A stretch of 64,000 bases of DNA from Bacteroidota bacterium. GTDB taxonomy: Bacteria > Bacteroidota > Bacteroidia > 2-12-FULL-35-15. The stretch spans positions 186,001-250,000 of the forward strand of contig JAFLBF010000002.1 of NCBI GenBank assembly GCA_017303895.1, read 5' to 3'. The notes below the pieces were generated by a model. The model had not been told where the DNA came from and searched no databases. It saw only the letters and a list, made by a program, of their open reading frames with translations. The position numbers were made by a program, and so were the translations under genes. Positions 16,497-26,498 of this stretch are shown in pieces (position 1 is the stretch's first letter; each line of letters starts with the position of its first letter).

Positions 16497-16988
16497 ATAA
16501 GCCGCTTCTTTTCCTTTTTTTAATTCCACATCAATGTGCTCTTGCAAGGTAGTGGATAAAGATAATCCAACAAAGTCTGCTTTGATTGGGTATCTGTTAT
16601 GACCCCTGTCGACCAAAACCGCTGTTGTCAATCGTTTAACAGGTGTCACCAGGAATGGTTTTGCGCCAAATATTAATGTTTTTCCTGAGTTTAGAACATC
16701 ATCAACTAGGATGATGACCTTATTTTTTAATTCTTTGTCGCTTAATTCGATCTTTATTTCTTTTTCAGCAGGATTTTCCTTGTTGATCTTTATTTCGATC
16801 AGCTTCGTTTTAATTGGTGAGATCTTTTTGATCACATTATTAATGCGGTCGGCTAAAGCAAATCCGTTTCCAACAATCCCGGCAATGATGATCTCTTTTT
16901 CATCATAATTGTTCTCGTATATTTCATAGGCAATACGATTGATCTTTTGTTCAATTTGTTTGCTCGTAAGAATTACAGTTTTAGCCAT
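16488..16988 (-). CDS. Phosphoribosyltransferase-family protein (PyrR-like)
   Basis: 166 residues. The PRPP-binding loop VIILVDDVLNSGKT (about residues 90-103) is typical of type I phosphoribosyltransferases and of PyrR in particular, and the C-terminal region VLVDRGHNRYPIKADFVG matches the PyrR 'hood' RGHRELPIRPDFVG-like motif. It might be a uracil phosphoribosyltransferase/pyr attenuation regulator homologue. There are no pyrimidine genes here and no anti-terminator was recognised nearby, so a regulatory role is not shown. Confidence 0.8.
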   Translation of the reverse strand: MAKTVILTSKQIEQKINRIAYEIYENNYDEKEIIIAGIVGNGFALADRINNVIKKISPIKTKLIEIKINKENPAEKEIKIELSDKELKNKVIILVDDVLNSGKTLIFGAKPFLVTPVKRLTTAVLVDRGHNRYPIKADFVGLSLSTTLQEHIDVELKKGKEAAYLS

Positions 16989-16998
16989 TGTTGTTAGT

Positions 16999-17511
16999 TT
17001 AAAATCGTCCTGCTTTGTAAAAATATTTTTTATAGTATGGTTCGTCCAGGTCGCTTATAATTACTCCCGACTGAACGGATGCATGTGCAAATTTATTATT
17101 TCCAAGATAAATACCAACGTGCGAAATTTGTCCCTTTCTGATCTTGAAGAATAAAATATCTCCTTCTTTCAGTTCGGATTTCGTTATGTTGTTTTCTTTT
17201 ACTTGCGAGTAGATATCTCTTGAGCCTCCACTTAGTGAAATGCAATATACCCTGTCATACATTTTTGATACAAATCCCGAACAGTCTATTCCTTTTTTTG
17301 TTTCACCCGAATATTTATAACGTGTTCCTATCCATTCATAAACTTGATAATAAAGGAATGGAGAGGTAGCAGAATCTATGGTTAATTGCTGTGAATGGTA
17401 ATATGTTGTTATATCCGGTTTAGCATACGAACTTATTGTCTTTTTCTTTTTTGTCTGAGCATAAGAAAAAGTAGTAATAGACAATAATATGACCAGAATA
17501 CTGAATCGCAT
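16999..17511 (-). CDS. NlpC/P60 family cell-wall endopeptidase, exported
   Basis: 170 residues from the ATG at 17509-17511, which gives a clean signal peptide ending SYAQ; an ATG six codons upstream (17529) is also possible. NlpC/P60 catalytic triad visible: Cys77 in DCSGFV, His131 in SHVGIYL and His143 in KFAHAS. These enzymes cut peptide stems of peptidoglycan, often the D-Glu--diaminopimelate bond. Ten bases separate it from the PyrR-like gene downstream, so the two may share a transcript. Confidence 0.9.
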   Translation of the reverse strand: MRFSILVILLSITTFSYAQTKKKKTISSYAKPDITTYYHSQQLTIDSATSPFLYYQVYEWIGTRYKYSGETKKGIDCSGFVSKMYDRVYCISLSGGSRDIYSQVKENNITKSELKEGDILFFKIRKGQISHVGIYLGNNKFAHASVQSGVIISDLDEPYYKKYFYKAGRF

Positions 17512-17544
17512 GGGTGCAAAGATAAGCATTAAAAATTACTTGTT

Positions 17545-18204
17545 TTACCTGAATGATAAAAGCTCTTTGTTAATGATGGCATTGATCTCATCTGCTCTGT
17601 TAATGATCATGAAGTGCGATCCTCCATGTATAAGGTAGTCGGCCTTTATTTTTTTATGAGGAAGTACTTCATCCTTGTCGCCATGGATATGAATAACATT
17701 TTCCGGGTACTCTTTGTTTTCCCAGCTGACAATGCAGTGCACAGCACCTTTAAAATAATCTTTGGGAGCCGTTTGAAGCATGTCTAAAAAACGTTCTTGT
17801 TGTTCTTTCGTATTAACTCCAAACTGCTTTTTAAAAAGCATAGCACCGTTAATATAGTGCCTGTCAGATAATGTTCTATAAAGTGGTAATCTGTTCCAGA
17901 TCTTGATAATATTGGGTATTTCATTTCTTGTTTTGCTGCTGGAGACTAAAAATGTTTTGACAGGATTTAGTTTTTTTGATATTTCAATTGCGCACATTCC
18001 ACCAAAAGACACTCCTATCAAACAGAAGGGCTGATGTTGATCGATCTGTTCCGATAAGCGCATGGCATATTCTTGCAGCGTTTCATTTTTTAAAGGGGTG
18101 AGCCATTTAATGTGATGTATGCAACAGCCTTCCAGTTTTAAATTGCGAAACAAGCGCTCATTGACGCCCATCCCGGGAATACAATAAATATTCATTGTTT
18201 TCAT
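17545..18204 (-). CDS. Alpha/beta hydrolase
   Basis: 219 residues without a signal peptide. Nucleophile elbow GVSFGG with Ser66, acid residue in HGDKDEVLP and catalytic His in HGGSHFMI near the end; oxyanion region IPGMGVNE at the N terminus. Substrate unknown; the small size and compact lid suggest an esterase/thioesterase-like enzyme. It heads the three-gene reverse cluster and is divergent from the adhesin operon. Confidence 0.85.
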   Translation of the reverse strand: MKTMNIYCIPGMGVNERLFRNLKLEGCCIHHIKWLTPLKNETLQEYAMRLSEQIDQHQPFCLIGVSFGGMCAIEISKKLNPVKTFLVSSSKTRNEIPNIIKIWNRLPLYRTLSDRHYINGAMLFKKQFGVNTKEQQERFLDMLQTAPKDYFKGAVHCIVSWENKEYPENVIHIHGDKDEVLPHKKIKADYLIHGGSHFMIINRADEINAIINKELLSFR

Positions 18205-18240
18205 GCCTGCAAAGATACAAATGGAATGCGTCTGATAAGC

Positions 18241-18271
18241 TTTGTTTTATAAGTAAAAAATGCTATTTTTG
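18241..18271 (+). promoter_or_regulatory. Bacteroidota-type promoter for the T9SS adhesin operon
   Basis: TTTG at 18241-18244, 19 nt, then TATTTTTG at 18264-18271, matching the TTTG / TAnnTTTG pair with usual spacing. The -7 box lies 26 nt before the ATG at 18298, leaving a short A/T-rich leader. Confidence 0.6.
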
Positions 18272-18297
18272 ATAGATACTAAATATTAGAACTACTT

Positions 18298-21200
18298 ATG
18301 CCTCAAATGATAATGAAATATTTTTTCATTTTACTGTTGCTCTTGGGTAGTTATTCTCATGCTCAGAAAGTTGTCACTCCCGAACCTCAGAATACTGTAA
18401 AGTTTGCTGAAAACAAAAATCAATGGGATTCTAATATTTTATACCATGCTTTTTTAGATGGGGGAAGTCTGTTTCTCGAAAAAAATTCCTTTACCTATAG
18501 TTTTTATGATCAGGAAGCATTACATCATAATCATGTTCTGAAACAAGGTGAAAAAATGATGCCTGTTAATGCTCATGCATTTAAGGTTGAGTTTAGAAAT
18601 GCTGAAGTGGATGTAAAACATATTTCCAAACAAAAAACCTCCGACTACAATAATTACTTCATTGGCAATGATAGGTCGAAGTGGGCTTCTCATGTAAATA
18701 ATTACAAAGAGGTTGTTTATGATGGAATTTATTCCGGAATTGACCTTCAAGTTATTGGGATGCAAAATAGTTTGAAGTATAACTTTTATGTTTCTCCTTT
18801 TGTTGATGCGAATATTATTCAAATGAAGTATGAAGGAGTAGAAGCTGTTTTTCTTGAAAAAGGTGCATTAAAGATCAAAACAAGTATCAATGAAATTACA
18901 GAGCAGAATCCTTATGCTTATCAATGGATAGGTGGAAGAAAAGTGGAAGTGCCATGTGAATTTGTATTGGATAATAATATTGTTTCTTTTTCTTTCCCAA
19001 GTGGTTATGATAAAAAGTATGAGCTAGTGATCGATCCTGTTCTGATCTTTGCATGTTCTTCGGGTTCTACTGCCGATAATTTTGGAATGACTGCCACATA
19101 CGATGCACAGGGTAATTTGTATTCGGGAGGAACTGTGTTTGCTCAAGGGTTTCCTACTACTTTGGGAGCAATAGATGTAACATACAATGGCGTTGTTGCC
19201 TCCGGAAGAACAGATGTAGTTATTACTAAATATGATTCATCCGGTACTTTTTTACAGTACTCTACTTATTTTGGTGGTGCTACCAGTACTGAAGTTGTTA
19301 GTAGTATCATTGTGAATGCGCAAGATGAACTGGTGCTTTACGGGGTTACTGGGTCCTCTGATTTCCCTATGGGCCCCAATGCTTACGATTCTACATTTGC
19401 CGGAGGTACATTTTTGAATTATGCTCCAAACGGTACCCAATATAATAACGGGATGGATCTGTATGTTTCCAAGTTTAATGCAACAGGTACAAGTTTGTTA
19501 GCTTCAACCTATATTGGAGGTATTTCAAACGATGGTGTCAATTCCAGTGCCACCTTGGTTTATAACTATGGCGATTATTATCGTGGTGAAATTCAAGTTG
19601 ATCCTTTTGGGAATTGTTATGTGGCCAGTTGTACCTATTCGGTTGATTTTCCAACAACTTCCGGAGTAGCTCAGGCTTCACTTTCCGGTGGTTTAGATGG
19701 AGTTGTTTTTAAATTCGATTCAAATCTATCTAATTTGTTATGGAGTACTTATATTGGAGGAAATGCAGATGATGCATGTTATGCCATTGCATTGGATGAC
19801 TCTTTGAATGTGTATGTGACAGGTGGAACAGCAAGCGCTAATTATCCAACAACAGTGGGAGCAATAAGTACAACTTACAATGGCGGACAGACAGATGGTT
19901 TTGTTTCTAAGATCAAAAATGATGGGTCACTTGTATTGAATTCCACTTTTGTAGGAACACCTGCTTATGATCAAAGCTTTTTTGTTCAATTAGATAAAGA
20001 TTTTGATGTGTATATTGTAGGTCAAACGCTTGGCGTAATGCCCGTTTCTGCAGGTGTTTATTCGAATGCCAATAGCGGACAATTTATTTGGAAAATGACG
20101 AATGATCTGAGTGCTCAGATTTTTACGACTATTTTTGGAAATGGAAATAATAGCATCAATATTTCTCCATCTGCATTTTTGGTTGATTATTGTGAGAATA
20201 TTTATGTTTCCGGTTGGGGTGGACATATTTTGCAAGGTGTGCCAACTAATAATATGCCATTAACAGCAAATGCAGTTCAGTCCACTACTGATGGATTCAA
20301 TTTTTATCTTTTTGTACTTTCTACAAATGCTACATCATTGTTGTATGCAACTTATTTTGGTGGTGCATCTAGTCAGGAACATGTGGATGGTGGAACTAGC
20401 CGTTTTGATAAAAAAGGAATTATCTATCAATCGGTATGTGCGGGTTGTGGCGGGAATGATGATTTTCCCGTAACACCTGGTTCATGGCCATACACTGCTC
20501 CGAACTATACACCTTATACTCCGGGTGTTCCTTCAACAGGCATCAATATGAATTCCAATTGTAACAATGGAACTTTCAAATTCGATTTTCAAATTCCGAT
20601 CGCTGATGCCAATTTTACTGTTGATTATTTAGAAGGTTGTGCGCCTCTTACTGTTGAATTTGAAAATCAAAGTACTGTAGGAGGAAGTTATATGTGGAAT
20701 TTTGGAAATGGTGATACAACATCCACCGTTTTTAATCCCATCAGAACATACCCTACCCCAGGGACATATTTGGTAGAGTTGTATATTTTTAATCCTACCA
20801 GCTGTAATATTTGGGATACAGCGTTTCAGTATGTTACAGTTCATCCTTCTATTACAGCCGATTTTGATTTTGTGAGTGTACCTTGTTCCAATCAGGTTAG
20901 TTTTAATGATTCATCTGCTCTTGCTCCGGTATCCTGGTTGTGGTATTTCGATGATGGCGATTCTTCACAAGTTCAAAATCCAACTCATGTATATGACACA
21001 ACCGGAGTGTATGATGTTCAGTTGATCGCTACGAATACTTTTGGTTGTAAAGATACAACTGTCGTTCAGGTGAATATCAGTTTGGCGAATACGACCATAT
21101 CACCTACAGATACCATTTGTGTTCAATCATCTTCCCAATTGTTGGCTACCGGTGGTTTTGCATATAACTGGTCTCCTGCTTCCGGTTTGAATAGTACAAA

Positions 21201-21849
21201 CATTGCCAATCCGCTTGCTTCACCAAGTTCAACAACAACCTATACTGTTAATATTTCAACTACCAATGCTGCGGGTGATACATGTGTTCAAACACTTACA
21301 ACAACTGTTTTTGTGATCAATCCCTCTTCTTTTAATATTATCGCTACTGCCGATAATGATACCATAGAAGAAGGAGAGTCAACGATCATTCATGCGATCA
21401 CCAATCCATCACTTTCTGTTGCCTGGCAGAATGGGAATTTCTCGAATCCTTCTTTAGCAGATCAAACAGTTAGTCCAACAGAAACTACTACCTATTATGT
21501 TTCCATATTAGATTCAACGGGTTGTCCTAAGCTCGCAAGTATAACGGTATATGTTTTAAGTATGAAGTGTAGAACGGAAGATGTTTTTGTTCCGAATACA
21601 TTTACACCTAACAGTGATGGACAGAATGATATTTTGTTTGTAAGAAGTAATTCAATTCAGGAGTTATATTTTGCGGTGTATAACCGTTGGGGAGAAATGG
21701 TGTTTGAAACAACTGATATTACAAAAGGCTGGGATGGAACTTATAAAGGAATGAAGGCCGATCCTGCAGTTTTTGCATGGTATTTAAGAGTGAAATGTTA
21801 CAATGGCGATGAGCTGAAAAAGAAAGGCAATACAACATTGATACGATAA
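18298..21849 (+). CDS. Giant cell-surface adhesin with beta-propeller-like repeats, PKD domains and gliding-type C-terminal domain
   Basis: 1183 residues. Signal peptide 1-23 (YSHAQ). An N-terminal DUF7948-like domain (about 30-245, FAENKNQWDSNILYHAF) is followed by SBBP-type repeats to about residue 750, each carrying YSTYFGG/ASTYIGG-like strands and 'D..GN.YV.G.T.S.DFPTT' blades. Two PKD domains (about 760-930; YMWNFGNGDTTSTVFNP and WLWYFDDGDSSQVQNPTH) and an Ig-like region precede the CHU_C / gliding-motility C-terminal domain (about 1097-1183: VFVPNTFTPNSDGQND, YNRWGEMVFE, GWDGTYKG). That domain is a T9SS type B sorting signal. The adjacent PorP/SprF gene is the usual partner for such cargo. 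Likely role: surface adhesion or gliding. Confidence 0.9.
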   Translation: MPQMIMKYFFILLLLLGSYSHAQKVVTPEPQNTVKFAENKNQWDSNILYHAFLDGGSLFLEKNSFTYSFYDQEALHHNHVLKQGEKMMPVNAHAFKVEFRNAEVDVKHISKQKTSDYNNYFIGNDRSKWASHVNNYKEVVYDGIYSGIDLQVIGMQNSLKYNFYVSPFVDANIIQMKYEGVEAVFLEKGALKIKTSINEITEQNPYAYQWIGGRKVEVPCEFVLDNNIVSFSFPSGYDKKYELVIDPVLIFACSSGSTADNFGMTATYDAQGNLYSGGTVFAQGFPTTLGAIDVTYNGVVASGRTDVVITKYDSSGTFLQYSTYFGGATSTEVVSSIIVNAQDELVLYGVTGSSDFPMGPNAYDSTFAGGTFLNYAPNGTQYNNGMDLYVSKFNATGTSLLASTYIGGISNDGVNSSATLVYNYGDYYRGEIQVDPFGNCYVASCTYSVDFPTTSGVAQASLSGGLDGVVFKFDSNLSNLLWSTYIGGNADDACYAIALDDSLNVYVTGGTASANYPTTVGAISTTYNGGQTDGFVSKIKNDGSLVLNSTFVGTPAYDQSFFVQLDKDFDVYIVGQTLGVMPVSAGVYSNANSGQFIWKMTNDLSAQIFTTIFGNGNNSINISPSAFLVDYCENIYVSGWGGHILQGVPTNNMPLTANAVQSTTDGFNFYLFVLSTNATSLLYATYFGGASSQEHVDGGTSRFDKKGIIYQSVCAGCGGNDDFPVTPGSWPYTAPNYTPYTPGVPSTGINMNSNCNNGTFKFDFQIPIADANFTVDYLEGCAPLTVEFENQSTVGGSYMWNFGNGDTTSTVFNPIRTYPTPGTYLVELYIFNPTSCNIWDTAFQYVTVHPSITADFDFVSVPCSNQVSFNDSSALAPVSWLWYFDDGDSSQVQNPTHVYDTTGVYDVQLIATNTFGCKDTTVVQVNISLANTTISPTDTICVQSSSQLLATGGFAYNWSPASGLNSTNIANPLASPSSTTTYTVNISTTNAAGDTCVQTLTTTVFVINPSSFNIIATADNDTIEEGESTIIHAITNPSLSVAWQNGNFSNPSLADQTVSPTETTTYYVSILDSTGCPKLASITVYVLSMKCRTEDVFVPNTFTPNSDGQNDILFVRSNSIQELYFAVYNRWGEMVFETTDITKGWDGTYKGMKADPAVFAWYLRVKCYNGDELKKKGNTTLIR

Positions 21850-22866
21850 ATGAAAAAGGTAGTAGTCATATTGTTGATCATCTTATTTTGCAAAGACAAT
21901 GTTTTTGCACAGGATATTCATTTGTCGCAATACAATGCTTCTCCTCAAAATTTAAACCCTGCTCAAACCGGCTTGTTTGATGGCGATTGGCGTTTGGTAG
22001 GGAATTATCGCAGTCAGTGGTCTGCCATCCCCGTTCCTTACAAAACATTTTCATTATCGGCTGATACCCGTTTAAAAACGAAATTAAAAAATGATGTGCC
22101 TGCCGCAGGTTTGCTCATCAATACAGATAGAGCAGGCGATTCCCGATTTACAACCATGCAGGTGTTTGTTTCCGGGTCTTACATCAAAAAGCTAAATTCC
22201 GATTCAACACACTTTGTTTCTTTAGCCATTCAGCCCGGAATTACAACAAAAAGTTTTGATGTGGCGGCACTTACATTTGATCAGCAATGGGATGGCGATA
22301 GCTATAATAGCTCATTGTCAAGCGGAGAAAATTTTCCTAAAACACGTATTACATATTTTGATATGGGAGCTGGCTTGGCTTATTTGTGGAGGAAGAACAA
22401 TAGAACGAAGTTGAATTTTGGTGTATCGGCTTTACATTTAACAAAACCCAAACAATCATTCTTTAATGATAATAACATTCAGCTGGATATGAAATTTAAT
22501 GTGAGTGCCTTGGCTCAGATACCAGTTGCTGCTAAGCTTGATGTTATGCCTTCTTTCTTATATCAAAATCAAGGGAAGTTTAATGAAACGCTGATCGGAC
22601 TTTTCGGGAAGTATCATCTCACACCCATCAATGGACAGGAAACAGCTGTTTCACTAGGCGCCTTCTATCGTTTGAAAGATGCCTTTATTTTGGCGGCCAA
22701 CATGGATTACCGGAATTTCAATGTAGGTGTTAGTTATGATGTAAATACATCCAAGCTCATTGAGGCTACCAATAGACGTGGTGGCTTTGAAATATCAGTG
22801 ATCTACATCTTCAAAAAGATGGTTCCATTTGTTGCTAAAAAACGTGTTTGTCCAACTGATATGTAG
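21850..22866 (+). CDS. PorP/SprF family type IX secretion membrane protein
   Basis: 338 residues. Signal peptide ends at VFAQ, followed by the family start DIHLSQYNASPQNLNPAQTGLFDGDWRLVGNYRSQW (only partly quoted in spirit; key residues are the early SQ, NPA and G..R..NYR). The rest is an outer-membrane beta barrel. SprF-type proteins pair with a C-terminal type B cargo and anchor it to the outer membrane after T9SS export. It starts directly at the adhesin stop codon with no gap, so the two are almost surely co-translated. Family assignment is firm; cargo pairing is inferred from neighbourhood. Confidence 0.92.
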   Translation: MKKVVVILLIILFCKDNVFAQDIHLSQYNASPQNLNPAQTGLFDGDWRLVGNYRSQWSAIPVPYKTFSLSADTRLKTKLKNDVPAAGLLINTDRAGDSRFTTMQVFVSGSYIKKLNSDSTHFVSLAIQPGITTKSFDVAALTFDQQWDGDSYNSSLSSGENFPKTRITYFDMGAGLAYLWRKNNRTKLNFGVSALHLTKPKQSFFNDNNIQLDMKFNVSALAQIPVAAKLDVMPSFLYQNQGKFNETLIGLFGKYHLTPINGQETAVSLGAFYRLKDAFILAANMDYRNFNVGVSYDVNTSKLIEATNRRGGFEISVIYIFKKMVPFVAKKRVCPTDM

Positions 22867-22896
22867 TTTATGTATAAATCGAACAACACATTTTCT

Positions 22897-24858
22897 ATGA
22901 TCAAAAAAGCATTTCTGCTTTCATTATTGTTATTGCTATTTTCGAATTTCGCTTCTGCACAAAAGTTAAAACAATTGTTAGAGGATGGAGATAAAGCTAT
23001 GGCGGATAACGACTTTTTTAGTGCTGCCATCTATTACAATAAAGCAATTCTCCAGGATTCATCCGACATCGCCATTCAATATAAATATGCGGAAGCAAGC
23101 CGGTTGAATTTTGATTACGATGTAGCAGATCGTTGGTACACGAAAGTATATAAGAAAGATCCTTCGGGTAAATTATATCCTGAGTGTGTATTCTGGTTAG
23201 CAACTATCAAAAAAAGTAAAGGCAAGTATAAGGATGCCAGAAAGATGTTTGATAAGTATGCCAAAAAGAATAAAAAGAAAAAGGATAGTTACTTTGTAAA
23301 AAAAGCAAATCAGGAAGTGCTGGCCTGTGACTACGCTCAGCTTCTTGTTGCCCGGCCCGATAAAACCATAACGATTATTCATTTAGATAGCGCTGTGAAT
23401 AGCAAGGTTTCTGAATATGCACCAGTTCAGATCGATAGTGTACTTTATTTTTCTTCTTTGCGTGATGCAAAAGATAGAGATAAAAAAAATCATGTCAATT
23501 ATAACAAGATCTATACAGCTATTCAGGATTCCATCAAGTGGCACAAAGCAAATGAATTGGATACATTGTTCAATCGTTCGGGGATCCATAATGCAAATAC
23601 AGCTTTTAATGAAGATTATTCACGTGTATATATCACAAGGTGTGAGCAAAAAAATGCACAAGAATTTGTATGCGAGATCTATTCATCCGATTATAAAGAT
23701 GGTCGTTGGACCAGTTTAAAAAAACTTCCTTCCGAAGTGAATCTGCCCGGTAGTAATAATACACAGCCAGCCGTAGGCTTTTGGGGTGATGAAGAGGTTT
23801 TGTTCTTCTCATCTAACAGATCCGGAGGTGAAGGAAAGATGGATATATGGTACAGCAAGATCAATACAGATGGATCATACGGAAGAGCAATCAACGCGGG
23901 GAAAAAAGTTAATTCCATTGAAGATGAGAAAACACCATATTATTGTAAGCCATGTCAGGAATTATTTTTTAGTAGTACATGGCATAAAGGTTTAGGTGGT
24001 TTGGATATTTTTAAAAGTCCCTTCAAAGATGGAGCTTTAGCAGAGCCGGTAAATTTAGGCGTGCCCATTAACACAAGTTATAACGATCTGTATTTTAGCA
24101 TTAGTTCTGATAAATCAAAAGCATTCTTATCCTCCAACCGTCCGGGTTCTTATTTCGAAGAGAAAGAAAGTTGTTGTAATGATATTTATATGTTTAACAT
24201 ACCTGTCATTACCGAACCACCCAAAAAAATAGATAGCACACAGGTGTTTGTCACCCAAATGAAATTATTGGTGCCATTAACTTTGTATTTTCATAATGAT
24301 GAACCGGATAAGAAAACGCTTGCGATCACTACAAAAAAATCATACAAAAAGGCTTGGGAAGAATATACAGCAATGCGTGAGCAGTACAAAAAAGAATATA
24401 GCAAAGGTGCTGCTGATAAAGACATGGATAGAGCGGTGAATGATATCGAAGCACTTTTTGATGATAGCGTGGATGCAGGAATGCAAGATCTTGAAAAATT
24501 TGCGCAATTACTGGTAAAAGTCTTAAAGAACAATGAAAAAGTAACGATCACCATGAAAGGTTACTGTAGTCCACTGGCTTCAACCGATTATAATGTGAAT
24601 CTTGCGAAAAGAAGGATCTCCAGTTTGAAAAATTATTTTATGGAATATGAAAATGGAATTCTGGTAAAATATGTCAATAATCCGATAGCTACCGAGGGGA
24701 GTATCACCTTTTTAGAAGAAGAAATTGGCGAGTTGAAAGCCCGCCCTAATGTCAGCGATGATTATTACGATACGAAAAATTCTGTTTATAGCCCGGCAGC
24801 AGCACTCGAACGTAAGATACAGATCATTGCTATCTCCACTTTTTCGGCAGCTCAATAG
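22897..24858 (+). CDS. Exported TPR/PD40 protein with OmpA-like C-terminal domain (PorE-like architecture)
   Basis: 653 residues from the ATG at 22897, which gives a clean signal peptide (SNFASAQ); the frame opens nine codons earlier. About residues 20-150 form TPR-like helices (FFSAAIYYNKAILQDSS). The middle, about 170-440, has WD40-like PD40 blades (LFFSSNRSGGEGKMDIWYSK, LFFSSTWHKGLGGLDIFKS, AFLSSNRPGSYF). The C-terminal part about 510-650 is OmpA-like (KVTITMKGYCSPLASTDYNVNLAKRR) and may bind peptidoglycan. This order matches PorE, which fastens the T9SS to the cell wall. It might instead be a paralogue dedicated to this operon. Gap to the PorP-like gene is 30 bp. Confidence 0.8.
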   Translation: MIKKAFLLSLLLLLFSNFASAQKLKQLLEDGDKAMADNDFFSAAIYYNKAILQDSSDIAIQYKYAEASRLNFDYDVADRWYTKVYKKDPSGKLYPECVFWLATIKKSKGKYKDARKMFDKYAKKNKKKKDSYFVKKANQEVLACDYAQLLVARPDKTITIIHLDSAVNSKVSEYAPVQIDSVLYFSSLRDAKDRDKKNHVNYNKIYTAIQDSIKWHKANELDTLFNRSGIHNANTAFNEDYSRVYITRCEQKNAQEFVCEIYSSDYKDGRWTSLKKLPSEVNLPGSNNTQPAVGFWGDEEVLFFSSNRSGGEGKMDIWYSKINTDGSYGRAINAGKKVNSIEDEKTPYYCKPCQELFFSSTWHKGLGGLDIFKSPFKDGALAEPVNLGVPINTSYNDLYFSISSDKSKAFLSSNRPGSYFEEKESCCNDIYMFNIPVITEPPKKIDSTQVFVTQMKLLVPLTLYFHNDEPDKKTLAITTKKSYKKAWEEYTAMREQYKKEYSKGAADKDMDRAVNDIEALFDDSVDAGMQDLEKFAQLLVKVLKNNEKVTITMKGYCSPLASTDYNVNLAKRRISSLKNYFMEYENGILVKYVNNPIATEGSITFLEEEIGELKARPNVSDDYYDTKNSVYSPAAALERKIQIIAISTFSAAQ

Positions 24859-24944
24859 CTTGTTTTTCAGATTTTTATCGTCATTTTTTTTCGTTTCAAG
24901 TTCCCCTAAAAATGCGTAAATTTGTTACCGTACAAATTTGTTAT

Positions 24945-26492
24945 ATGCGCAGTTTATTCAAGATCATAGCCCTGTTTTTTCCTATTGTGCTTTGGGCACA
25001 ACCCAATCAGCCTGTTAATAACAATGGATACAATAAATTCTATCATGAAAATGGCAAGCTATCCAGCGAAGGAACCATGCGCGATGGTAAGCCTGATGGA
25101 TACTGGAAGACCTATTCACTATCCGGTGTTTTAAAATCAGAGGGGAATCGGAAAGATTTTTTATTGGACAGTATCTGGAAATTTTATAGCGAGCAGGGCA
25201 AATTGGCTTTTGAATTTAATTATAAAGAAGGCAAAAAAAATGGCCTTAAAAAGACCTATGATACAAAAGATGGTTTTTTATTGACCACTGAAAATTTTGA
25301 AAATGATGTTAAGAATGGTTCGACCATTTATTATTATCCGAATGGAAAAGTAAAAAAGGTAGTTCCTTTTATTTTGGGGAAAGAAGAAGGTATGGGCTAT
25401 GAATATGCTCAGGATAGTACTATTATTACTATCACGGAATATAAGATGGGGTTTATTAAATACGAGGAACGGATTAACAGACGTGATGCTAATGGATGGA
25501 AGCAGGGAATGTGGAAGGAATTTTATCCCACCGGAGTTATTAAAACAGAAGTAACCTATTCCGATGACAAAATGAATGGTTATTTGAAAGAGTATTCTCC
25601 TAAAGGAAGTTTATTGAATACAACAAAATACATTAATGGAGTATTACAAACAAATGTACCTGAACTTGCAAAAGTTGATGTTAAAACCTATTACTATCCG
25701 GATGGGAAAGTGAAGTACGTTGGAACATATAAAGACGATATTCCGGAAGGGATCCATCGTGAATTTACCCCGGAGGGAGAAGTGAAAAATTCTAAAGTTT
25801 ATGTCGATGGAATTTTGATAGGAGAGGGGATCATCGATACGCTTGGGCGCCAACAAGGTCCATGGAAAGAGTATCATGTTAATGGTGAACTTAAATCACA
25901 AGGCGAGTTTCTGAATGGGAAACGAATTGGAGAATGGGTGTTCTATCATCCCAATAAGAAGATCGAACAGAAAGGGAAGTATGATAAAAAAGGGAAGGCA
26001 CAAGGTGTATGGAAATGGTATTATGAAAGTGGAAATCTGTTAAGAGAGGAAAACTATTTGAATGACAAACGTGAGGGTGTCATGACAGAATACAGTGATA
26101 GCGGTAAGGTGATCACAAAAGGAGAGTTTATTGATGGATTAAAAGAAGGTGCTTGGTTTTTAGAATTGCAGGATTATAGGGAAGAAGGGAATTATAAAGC
26201 GGATATGCGAGATGGGGAATGGAAACACTACTTTTTAAATACAAATAAAGTAAGGTATCAAGGAAAATACATTGATGGTGTTCCTGATGGAATGCAAACC
26301 TACTATTATGAAAATGGTAAAGAAAGACAGACGGGAAAATTTGTAGGAGGAATGAAAGAGGGGGATTGGAAATTTTATGATGAACAGGGTTTTTTGATCT
26401 TGATCATTACCTTCAAAAGTGATGTGGAAATTAAATTCGATGGTGTCAAAGTAAACCCGGAGATCCCTACTACTGCCCCAAGTATCAAATAA
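24945..26492 (+). CDS. Exported YwqK-repeat (MORN-like) protein
   Basis: 515 residues from the ATG at 24945, giving signal peptide MRSLFKIIALFFPIVLWAQ; upstream in-frame codons start at 24912. The mature part is one continuous array of about 20 repeats of 20-24 residues of the type 'G.WK.YY.nGkl..eG.y.nGk..G', seen for example in GYWKTYSLSGVLKSEGNRKD and GVWKWYYESGNLLREENYLND. These are annotated as 'YwqK antitoxin' repeats and resemble MORN repeats, but no toxin is here. A role in surface binding or scaffolding is possible. Only six bases separate it from the kinase gene. Confidence 0.85.
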   Translation: MRSLFKIIALFFPIVLWAQPNQPVNNNGYNKFYHENGKLSSEGTMRDGKPDGYWKTYSLSGVLKSEGNRKDFLLDSIWKFYSEQGKLAFEFNYKEGKKNGLKKTYDTKDGFLLTTENFENDVKNGSTIYYYPNGKVKKVVPFILGKEEGMGYEYAQDSTIITITEYKMGFIKYEERINRRDANGWKQGMWKEFYPTGVIKTEVTYSDDKMNGYLKEYSPKGSLLNTTKYINGVLQTNVPELAKVDVKTYYYPDGKVKYVGTYKDDIPEGIHREFTPEGEVKNSKVYVDGILIGEGIIDTLGRQQGPWKEYHVNGELKSQGEFLNGKRIGEWVFYHPNKKIEQKGKYDKKGKAQGVWKWYYESGNLLREENYLNDKREGVMTEYSDSGKVITKGEFIDGLKEGAWFLELQDYREEGNYKADMRDGEWKHYFLNTNKVRYQGKYIDGVPDGMQTYYYENGKERQTGKFVGGMKEGDWKFYDEQGFLILIITFKSDVEIKFDGVKVNPEIPTTAPSIK

Positions 26493-26498
26493 GATTAA

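Noticed and set aside
24945-26492. Toxin-antitoxin system based on the YwqK annotation
   Set aside because: No toxin gene is adjacent and the protein has a signal peptide, which does not fit an antitoxin.
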